Shown one piece after another: positions 31,707 through 37,249 of a stretch of DNA of 37,249 nt (position 1 is the stretch's first letter; every line of letters starts with the position of its first letter). Source of the stretch: a virus; IMG/VR virus record IMGVR_UViG_3300047678_000471, positions 1 through 37,249 of that record; one strand, 5' to 3'. The translations under genes and the position numbers were made by a program. The notes beneath the pieces were generated by a model. That model was not told the origin of the DNA, did no database searches, and was given only the letters and a program-made list of their open reading frames with translations.

Positions 31707-33452
31707 ATGAGTTTAAAGCATATTTTACCGCCACTTTTTATAATGCTAAGTATAGCAGCACATGCGCAAGTGCCGAGTGCTGAAAAAATGATAGTACGAC
31801 AGCAGTTGTACTTAAAGGATACCTGGTTAAGAGGGGTTGCTACTGATACTTTTAGTATGAGTAGTGAAGATAAGGCTATAGTACCAAAAGTAATTGCAGA
31901 TTACATAGCGCCGAGAATGGCTTTTGTTTTGGATAGTATTGAAAAGGTGAAAGACACCGTTAAACTCGGCTATCTTTTAAAAAAATTTACCCACCTGGGC
32001 AGGCCTGGTGTGATGGTGGATAGCGCTAAACTGGATAGCGTGATAAGGAGTATTACGAGCGGTGGCGATAGCTACTGGCAAGCCGATGATTACGGCATAG
32101 CATACAATGGTGAATTGGGGCAAAATGTAAAGATAAAAGCTGCCGAGGGTAGCGGTGATAATGCGATACTCACATTGCAGGCCGATGGTGGCAATGGCAG
32201 TGAAATATACCTGAAAAATAGTACCGGCCAGCAGATGAAGATAGCGAGTTACGATGATTCGCATTTGATTGACCTTAATGCTGGGCCATTAGATTTTAGG
32301 ATAAGCAAGCCGGGAGCTTCGATTAATTACGTTGGGAGGGAATGGCAGACTGTTTTTAGATTTAAAGATAACGGCGAGTTTAAAACTACCACATTGTCTA
32401 CTTCAGCGTTCATTGAAAATACATTTCTTATAGATAGCCTCGGCAAGGTAGGCATACACACATCCACTCCCGACAGCACATTAAGCCTATCCGGCAGCCT
32501 TAAACTGAATATCCCCGGGGCAGGATTAGGCAGGGTGCTTACGGGAACAGATAGCAATGGCGGGGCGGTGTGGGCCGCATCAACAGATACGAGCGGATTC
32601 ATGCACAAATCCTACAATCTTACTGAAACTATTACGGGCAATAAAACATTTACCGGTAGTAACGCTTATGGAACACCTGCGAGCATAACTCTTACCAATG
32701 GTAGCGGCCTGCCTTTAAGCACAGGTGTTACAGGTACACTTGGTGTAACAAACGGCGGCAATGGTCTTGCAACTTCAACTCTTGGGGATATACGCTACGG
32801 TAGTGGTACTAATACGATGGCTGCATTGGCCGGTAATACAAGCACCACGATGGCGGTATTGACACAAACGGGTAATGGCAGTGCAAGTGCTGCACCGGTA
32901 TGGACAAGTACCACCGGCAGCGGAAACGTTGTTAGAGCTACATCTCCAACACTTGTAACGCCAACTCTCGGCGTTGCCTCTGCAACAGGCGTAATAATTA
33001 GCGACAGCCTTAAATTAGATAAAAGTAAAATTTCAATTAATCAATCAATAAAATGGGGATTAATGCTTGATTCGTCCACAAATAAAGTTGAGCGTATGAG
33101 CATAGAGAGTGGTACTTGGACACCAACTGCTACTGCTGTTACGAATATTACAGGAACGCCAACAACATATACCTGCATGTACACAAGAGTTGGTAACATA
33201 GTTACTATATCTGGACGAGTTGATGCCAATAGCACAGCGACAGGTGCTACAGAATTTTCATTGACATTACCAATTGCATCAGACTTCACAACTACTGAAG
33301 ATGCGAGGGGTTGTGCTAATACCCAAAGCTCAACTGCTAATAGAGTTGTGTTTTGGGCTGATGCTACCAACGACAGACTATCTTTTCAATTTAACTCTGC
33401 CGCATCTGGCTCGAGAGAATACAGTTTTTCAGGACAATACATAATAAAATAA
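31707..33452 (+). CDS. Tail-fibre-like protein with signal peptide, 581 aa
   Basis: The N-terminus LKHILPPLFIMLSIAAHAQV is a Sec signal peptide with an AHA-Q cleavage point. The middle is typical fibre sequence: GTLGVTNGGNGLATSTLGD and IRYGSGTNTMAALAGNTS repeats and Thr/Ser/Gly-rich strands, also GNVVRATSPTLVTPTLG. The end, from about residue 485, is a small beta-domain (GTWTPTATAV, MYTRVGNIVTISGRVDANS). A virion fibre with an export signal is odd; the two genes that follow share this. Confidence 0.7.
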   Translation: MSLKHILPPLFIMLSIAAHAQVPSAEKMIVRQQLYLKDTWLRGVATDTFSMSSEDKAIVPKVIADYIAPRMAFVLDSIEKVKDTVKLGYLLKKFTHLGRPGVMVDSAKLDSVIRSITSGGDSYWQADDYGIAYNGELGQNVKIKAAEGSGDNAILTLQADGGNGSEIYLKNSTGQQMKIASYDDSHLIDLNAGPLDFRISKPGASINYVGREWQTVFRFKDNGEFKTTTLSTSAFIENTFLIDSLGKVGIHTSTPDSTLSLSGSLKLNIPGAGLGRVLTGTDSNGGAVWAASTDTSGFMHKSYNLTETITGNKTFTGSNAYGTPASITLTNGSGLPLSTGVTGTLGVTNGGNGLATSTLGDIRYGSGTNTMAALAGNTSTTMAVLTQTGNGSASAAPVWTSTTGSGNVVRATSPTLVTPTLGVASATGVIISDSLKLDKSKISINQSIKWGLMLDSSTNKVERMSIESGTWTPTATAVTNITGTPTTYTCMYTRVGNIVTISGRVDANSTATGATEFSLTLPIASDFTTTEDARGCANTQSSTANRVVFWADATNDRLSFQFNSAASGSREYSFSGQYIIK

Positions 33453-33459
33453 ATAAGCA

Positions 33460-33930
33460 ATGAAATTACTAACTACCATCACCGCCATACTGCTGCTATC
33501 GGCAGCCTCTTTTTCGCAAACGACAATTAAAGTAACTACCAGTTCATCATCCAGCGCAAAGACGGTGTACACCCAGGCAGGCACCGATGCGTTGGTGAAC
33601 AAAGCACAAAGTAATGCTGTAGCCTACACTAACGCACAGGTATTGCCAGTATGGGTATGGATAGCAAAGACGGATAGCATCATCAATGCCCTCAATGCGG
33701 TAACGGTGAAGCAGCAGGCTGATATTGATAACCTTAAATTTCAAAACAGGCAAAAGGATACATTGATTGCAATGATGGCAATTGATTACCGCAGCAGGAT
33801 TGATGCGATACTCCCTGATACAATTATAAATGGCAACGGATTTAAAATTGAAACTGTGGGCCCACGCAAAATGAAGATAACCGCACAGGTTAGTTATGAT
33901 GCTAATGGTAAGCTTGTAAAAAATTATTGA
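33460..33930 (+). CDS. Exported hypothetical protein with coiled-coil, 156 aa
   Basis: It begins KLLTTITAILLLSAASFSQT, a Sec signal peptide. A Ser/Thr-rich segment follows, then a predicted helical part (DSIINALNAVTVKQQADIDNLK) that may form a coiled coil, and a beta-rich end (GNGFKIETVGPRKMKITAQ). It lies 7 bases after the fibre gene and 1 base before the next. I do not recognise it. It may be an adaptor for the beta-helix protein. Confidence 0.6.
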   Translation: MKLLTTITAILLLSAASFSQTTIKVTTSSSSSAKTVYTQAGTDALVNKAQSNAVAYTNAQVLPVWVWIAKTDSIINALNAVTVKQQADIDNLKFQNRQKDTLIAMMAIDYRSRIDAILPDTIINGNGFKIETVGPRKMKITAQVSYDANGKLVKNY

Positions 33931-33931
33931 A

Positions 33932-36019
33932 ATGAAAAAAACAATAGTTACACTTTTTGCCGCTATACTGATGCACCTGTACGCTGCTGCCACAACCTAT
34001 TATGTGAGCAGCAGCGGCAGCGATGCTAATCCTGGAACCATGGCGCAGCCCTGGCTTAGTATATCCAAAGTGAATGCGGTGGCTGCCGCCAATGATATAG
34101 TATTGTTTGAGCGTGGTGGCACCTGGCAGGGCACACTTAGGCCCAAAGCAAATGGCATTACTTACGATGCTTATGGTAGTGGCCCTATGCCGGTAATTAC
34201 CGGATTTGAAACGCTAACAACCTGGACAAATGTTGGCAGCGGCAAGTACAGCAAGTATGTGCCGGGAGTAAAGAGTTATTGCAACATACTACTCATTAAC
34301 GGCAACGTACAACGCATTGCCAGAACGCCAAACACTACACTATGGTACAATAATGGTGGCACCAGTAGCAGCGTAGTGTATAATCTGCTAAGCGGGCAGC
34401 CTTCGTTTGTTGGCGGCGATGTAGTAGCCTGGAAGAATGGCTGGCGTATAGACAGGGGCCGCATTACTGCGCAAACAAGTAATACACTGAGCTATGTGCA
34501 GCAGCGTGGTATAGCCAGCAGCGCCGGTAATCTTGACTTTGTGAGCCAGGATGCCGGTTATGGCTTTTTTGTGCAAAACCACGAGGCTTGCCTTGATGCC
34601 TTCGGTGAGTGGAGGGTTGATAGTGCGGCAAGTACCGTAAGGTTGTATATGGGGGCAGCTAACCCGGTTGATTACAACATACAGGTAAGCGTTGTGGATA
34701 CATTGGTGAATATTGGCAGTCGTACAGGCATTACAGTGAGGTCGCTGAAATTCACAGGCGCTAACGTAGCGGCGATACACGCTATTACCAGCAGTAACGT
34801 GCTGGTGGAGGGTTGTAGCTTTTATGCCAACACAATGGCTACTTACTTTTGGAACACAAGTAATTTGACGATTACTAATAATGACTACAAGCACAGCTTA
34901 TGCCAGGCCATAGCTGTGGCCAACAGGCAGCGCATTAACGTTACCGTTACTAATAATACTGTTGACAGCACGGGATTGCTGGCCGGGCAGGGTGCCTTTG
35001 CATATACTATGCAGTTGAAGGCTATCAGCGTAGAGGTGGACAGCACGGTGGCGGGCCACAATACTGTAATAAGCGGCAATCATGTGAGCAATACCGGTCA
35101 GGCTGGCATTGAGTTCCAGGGCAGCAAGATATTGGTGGAAAAAAACTATGTGTACTGGTATTGCCGGGTTTTGGAAGACAACGGAGGTATATACACCTTT
35201 ACGAGGAATGACGGAACGCCGCCGCAAAAGCGGTTTAGGTATAGAGCCGTTCGTTTTAATATAATAAATCATTGTCCGGGTGCCGACATATCTATTAAAA
35301 ACCCTGAAGAGCCTGATGTAGCGGGCTTGTACCTTGATGATCAGACAGAACAGTTGGAGGCGTATGGTAATACCATAGCTGGCATCAACGGGCCTGGCAT
35401 ACAGCTTAACAACCCTTATTATTTGAGCATTGTTGATAACACAGTTTATGATTGCGATGAAAGCATTTTGGTGCAGGCTAAGAACTACAGCAGCCTTGCC
35501 GGTAATGTGATTAAAAAAAACATCTTTTTTAATACAACTAACCAGCAGACATATTTCAGATATTGGGATTATAACCTGCAATTGCCGACAGCGCAAACAC
35601 TGGCACAGAGCACTGGCAGCTTTGCGCTTGTTGACAGCAATTACATTTACTGCACACGCAGTAGCTGGATTAGGCTCTGGTACTCTGTCAATGGTAGCAG
35701 TACAACTTTCAGCAACCTGGCTTATAACACATGGCGCAGTACCTACGGGCAGGATGCGAACAGCAGCACAGCGCCTGTAGCTGTAACTGGTTATTCGCTG
35801 GTATATAATGCAAGCGATGAGCCTGCAACGGCAGCGTTTCCGGGCCAGCGCAAAATTGATATGAAAGGGAATGTAATGGATAACAGCATGAGCATTGCCC
35901 CTTACAGCAGCGCTATACTCATTAATAACGGCACTGTGCCTGTGCCTCCGGCAGAGCCGCCAGCGCCTGGTGAGCCAGCGCCTGAAGGCTTTATAATAGT
36001 GAACTGGAAACTGGAATAG
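33932..36019 (+). CDS. Exported right-handed beta-helix protein, 695 aa
   Basis: The signal peptide KKTIVTLFAAILMHLYAAAT leads into TYYVSSSGSDANPGTMAQPW, the usual entry of pectate-lyase-like beta-helices (DUF1565 type), and a long series of parallel-beta coils with Asn/Val/Ile ladders (GITVRSLKFTGANVAAIH, NVLVEGCSFYANTMATYF, NLTITNNDY). It ends in a Pro-rich tail (PVPPAEPPAPGEPAPEG). Such proteins bind or cut polysaccharides; in phages they serve as depolymerase spikes. Catalytic residues cannot be fixed by eye. Confidence 0.75.
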   Translation: MKKTIVTLFAAILMHLYAAATTYYVSSSGSDANPGTMAQPWLSISKVNAVAAANDIVLFERGGTWQGTLRPKANGITYDAYGSGPMPVITGFETLTTWTNVGSGKYSKYVPGVKSYCNILLINGNVQRIARTPNTTLWYNNGGTSSSVVYNLLSGQPSFVGGDVVAWKNGWRIDRGRITAQTSNTLSYVQQRGIASSAGNLDFVSQDAGYGFFVQNHEACLDAFGEWRVDSAASTVRLYMGAANPVDYNIQVSVVDTLVNIGSRTGITVRSLKFTGANVAAIHAITSSNVLVEGCSFYANTMATYFWNTSNLTITNNDYKHSLCQAIAVANRQRINVTVTNNTVDSTGLLAGQGAFAYTMQLKAISVEVDSTVAGHNTVISGNHVSNTGQAGIEFQGSKILVEKNYVYWYCRVLEDNGGIYTFTRNDGTPPQKRFRYRAVRFNIINHCPGADISIKNPEEPDVAGLYLDDQTEQLEAYGNTIAGINGPGIQLNNPYYLSIVDNTVYDCDESILVQAKNYSSLAGNVIKKNIFFNTTNQQTYFRYWDYNLQLPTAQTLAQSTGSFALVDSNYIYCTRSSWIRLWYSVNGSSTTFSNLAYNTWRSTYGQDANSSTAPVAVTGYSLVYNASDEPATAAFPGQRKIDMKGNVMDNSMSIAPYSSAILINNGTVPVPPAEPPAPGEPAPEGFIIVNWKLE

Positions 36020-36052
36020 GCTTTTCTCATACGCAGTTGGTTTTAGTAAACG

Positions 36053-36080
36053 GCCCCGGATGTCTATCCGGGGCTTTGTT
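36053..36080 (+). terminator. Late-operon terminator / first helix of methyltransferase leader
   Basis: GCCCCGGAT/ATCCGGGGC form a 9-bp perfect stem with a GTCT loop, followed by TTTGTTT. It ends the tail operon. It is also the first helix of the structured stretch before the methyltransferase gene. Confidence 0.7.
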
Positions 36081-36120
36081 TGAGGATACAAGCAGCGAAC
36101 TTTTTTAAAACTCAAACAAA
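36075..36120 (+). promoter_or_regulatory. Second helix of the structured leader before the methyltransferase gene
   Basis: TTTGTTTGAG (36075-36084) and CTCAAACAAA (36111-36120) are perfect 10-bp inverted repeats ending 2 bases before the ATG at 36123. The enclosed loop contains GATACAAGC, the last part of the 14-nt motif (36080-36093) found again at 37003-37016. Pairing would place the start codon at the base of a helix, which could control translation. Confidence 0.5.
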
Positions 36121-36122
36121 AT

Positions 36123-36926
36123 ATGCGACCATTAATGAAAACGCCGATTAGCTATTACGGCGGTAAACAAAAGTTAGCACCAGTTATAGTGCCTGTTATA
36201 ACTGCACAGCCCCACACGCTTTATTGTGAGTGCTTTATCGGTGGCGGAGCAGTTTTTTTCGCAAAACCGGAAAGCGAAGTAGAAGTTTTGAACGACACAA
36301 ACAGGGAGTTGATAAATTTTTATTCAGTTGCCAAAAATAGGTTTGTTGAACTTGAAAAGATGATAAGCGTAAGCCTCCATAGCCGCTGGTTGCACCGGGA
36401 TGCTACGGTAGTGTATGAAAGTCCTCATTTGTTTGATGAGGTAAAAAGGGCATGGGCCGTTTGGGTGCTTAGCACTCAAAGTTTTAGTTCAAAGCTCGAT
36501 GGCAACTGGGGTTTTGATATAAAAAAACGGACTACAACAACTAAAATAACGAATAAAAGAAATGACTTTACCGAAGCGATAGCCCAGCGGCTTCAAAACG
36601 TGCAGTTAGACTGTGCTGATGCTTTGTATGTTATAAAGAGCAGGGATAGCGCTGATAGCTTCTTTTATTGCGACCCGCCGTATTACAACAGCGATTGCGG
36701 TCATTATGATGGATATAGCGAGAGTGATTATATGGCCCTGCTTGAAGTGCTGAGCGGTATAAAGGGCAGGTTTCTGTTATCTTCCTATCCATCGACCTTA
36801 TTGGATGGGTATATCAAACAAAATGGCTGGCATAGCCAGTGCTTTGAACAGGGGGTAAGCGTTAATGCGAAGGGTGGTTATCGTAAGCGTAAATGGGAGG
36901 TTTTAACGGCTAATTTTAAGTTTTAG
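36123..36926 (+). CDS. D12-class DNA adenine N6-methyltransferase (Dam-like)
   Basis: The 267-aa enzyme transfers a methyl group from S-adenosylmethionine to adenine in DNA. Visible motifs are SYYGGKQKLAP (10-20), the SAM-binding FIGGGAVFF (38-46) and the catalytic DPPYYNSD (184-191), in the alpha-type order of D12 methylases. No restriction enzyme is beside it, so it is probably a solitary methylase protecting phage DNA or marking regulatory sites. An ATG at 36135 is an alternative start. It is set apart from the tail operon by the terminator at 36053-36080. Confidence 0.9.
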   Translation: MRPLMKTPISYYGGKQKLAPVIVPVITAQPHTLYCECFIGGGAVFFAKPESEVEVLNDTNRELINFYSVAKNRFVELEKMISVSLHSRWLHRDATVVYESPHLFDEVKRAWAVWVLSTQSFSSKLDGNWGFDIKKRTTTTKITNKRNDFTEAIAQRLQNVQLDCADALYVIKSRDSADSFFYCDPPYYNSDCGHYDGYSESDYMALLEVLSGIKGRFLLSSYPSTLLDGYIKQNGWHSQCFEQGVSVNAKGGYRKRKWEVLTANFKF

Positions 36927-36933
36927 GTAAAAA

Positions 36934-37042
36934 GGCCCGGACGATAATTAAAAGGTGCGAATCATTCAACTACCTGGCATTGCTGCCTGTCCGGGCCGTA
37001 TCTTGAGGATACAAGCCAAGCCGATGTAGTTGAATGATTCGC
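36934..37042 (+). ncRNA. Candidate pseudoknotted structured RNA after the methyltransferase gene
   Basis: Two perfect inverted repeats are interleaved: GGCCCGGAC (36934-36942) with GTCCGGGCC (36989-36997), and a 17-bp pair (36957-36973 with 37026-37042, GCGAATCATTCAACTAC and its complement). Between them lie a small hairpin GGCA-TTGC-TGCC (36976-36987) and the 14-nt motif TTGAGGATACAAGC (37003-37016). The 5-bp GTATC/GATAC hairpin overlaps that motif. Interleaved helices of this length are not explained by a simple terminator. Strand is assumed to be that of the upstream gene. Confidence 0.5.
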
Positions 37043-37112
37043 TGGGCGAAGATAGGTGTTAATATGGGGGTTAAAGTGCTTTTAAAAGGTTTTTTTATTG
37101 CGAGGTAAAAAA

Positions 37113-37128
37113 TGTTCCGTTTAGTTTT
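37113..37128 (+). repeat. Right-end transposase-site-like repeat R2
   Basis: TGTTCCGTTTAGTTTT is a direct repeat of the outer right-end site 22 bp further on. One base differs at the centre. The 37043-37112 stretch before it holds no gene and no feature I recognise. Confidence 0.6.
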
Positions 37129-37134
37129 AAAAAA

Positions 37135-37151
37135 TGTTCCGTTTTGTTTTT
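37135..37151 (+). repeat. Right-end transposase-site-like repeat R1
   Basis: TGTTCCGTTTTGTTTTT is the outermost right-end copy, inverted relative to the left-end copies at 69-85 (16/17) and 160-176 (15/17). Host sequence begins a few bases to the right; trmB starts 29 bp further on. Confidence 0.65.
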
Positions 37152-37175
37152 GCGCTTATATATGCAATATATTTG
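37143..37175 (+). promoter_or_regulatory. Putative trmB promoter spanning the prophage-host junction
   Basis: TTTG at 37143-37146, inside the right-end repeat, is followed after 21 bases by TATATTTG (37168-37175), a full match to the Bacteroidota -7 consensus. The -33 part would come from the phage. Only 5 bases separate the -7 element from the trmB start codon, so the message would be almost leaderless. Confidence 0.45.
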
Positions 37176-37180
37176 CGCCC

Positions 37181-37249
37181 ATGGGCCAAAAAAAATTACT
37201 GCGATTTAATGCTATCAAATCCTTTTCGAATGTGCTGGAATACCCGGAG
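37181..37249 (+). CDS. trmB: Start of host tRNA (guanine-N7)-methyltransferase (partial)
   Basis: The first 23 codons (MGQKKLLRFNAIKSFSNVLE then YPE) match the N-terminus of Bacteroidota TrmB, which makes 7-methylguanosine at position 46 of tRNA. The rest lies beyond the window. It marks the host side of the right prophage end and points to a Chitinophagaceae-like host. The identification rests on 23 residues only. Confidence 0.65.
   Translation, partial: MGQKKLLRFNAIKSFSNVLEYPE

Larger units (their letters stand above)
69..37151. mobile_element. Mu-like transposable prophage (approximate limits)
   Basis: The limits given are the outermost inverted transposase-site-like repeats. Between them lie the MuA/MuB-type transposition genes, an S24 repressor, Mu-type head genes (portal, MuF, gpG, prohead protease) and a contractile tail set (sheath, tube, spike, baseplate J-like). 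The length, about 37 kb, matches Mu. Unlike Mu, the head-packaging block is on the minus strand and an attC-like cassette array sits in the early region. The true ends should lie a few bases outside these repeats. I looked for a 5-bp target duplication and found no convincing one. Confidence 0.9.

Noticed and set aside
34898-36115. 405-codon minus-strand frame opposite the beta-helix gene
   Set aside because: The plus-strand product has a signal peptide and clear beta-helix coils; the minus frame is a Cys/Arg-rich shadow without recognisable domains.
36123-36926. Restriction-modification system
   Set aside because: Only the methyltransferase is present; no endonuclease-like gene lies on either side.
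55-37170. A 5-bp target-site duplication flanking the prophage
   Set aside because: Only short words such as TTAT/TATG recur on both sides and they do not leave matching TG...CA ends at equal distance from the outer repeats, so I could not define exact ends.

Overview
The window is an almost complete Mu-like (transposable) prophage of a Bacteroidota host, most likely of the Chitinophagaceae type. The host assignment rests on the Bacteroidota-style promoter spacing (TTTG, about 20 bases, TAnnTTTG), the A-rich leaders with little Shine-Dalgarno signal, Bacteroidota-type signal peptides, and the start of a host trmB gene at the right edge. Inverted transposase-binding-type repeats lie at 69-85 and 160-176 on the left and at 37113-37128 and 37135-37151 on the right. 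They place the prophage between a partial host reading frame (3-92) and trmB (37181 onwards). I could not fix the exact ends or a target duplication.

Early region (about 200-12087, mostly + strand): an S24-family repressor (minus strand) faces a small HTH gene across a palindromic operator-promoter. Then come the DDE transposase (MuA), the AAA target-choice ATPase (MuB), a DnaA-domain-IV-like protein, a DUF3164 protein, a RecA-like P-loop ATPase, a small HTH-like protein, a replication-protein-like tail domain, a GemA/Gp16-like protein and several small proteins.

Cargo (about 7126-9965): five codirectional genes, A+T-richer than their surroundings, interrupt the early operon. Four complete palindromic elements of 99-137 bp separate them, and a fifth is broken at the end. 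Each has GCYAAC and GTTRGC ends and an asymmetric 6-7 versus 3 nt internal loop, as in integron attC sites. No integron integrase is present, so this looks like an integrase-less cassette array (CALIN-like) carried by a transposable phage. It is the main finding.

Late region: head and tail genes run outward from a perfect 20-bp palindrome at 18314-18333. Leftward (minus) lie terminase small and large subunits, gp36-like, portal, MuF minor head protein with a C-terminal nuclease-toxin-like domain, gpG-like morphogenesis protein and a tail-completion-like protein; this run converges on the early operon. Rightward (+) lie prohead protease/scaffold, a major capsid protein with an unusual hydrophobic N-terminus, and a lysis cassette (two small membrane proteins, a u-spanin-like lipoprotein, a CHAP endolysin). 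Sheath, tube and tail chaperone follow, the chaperone with a canonical -1 frameshift site, then tape measure, hub, spike, baseplate and fibres. The last three tail-end genes carry Sec signal peptides, which is odd for virion proteins.

Right end: a D12-class adenine methyltransferase is flanked by two structured elements sharing an identical 14-nt motif. One is a leader with two helices; the other has two interleaved perfect inverted repeats (9 and 17 bp) and can form a pseudoknot. Functional calls were made by eye from protein motifs and gene order; no database search was run.
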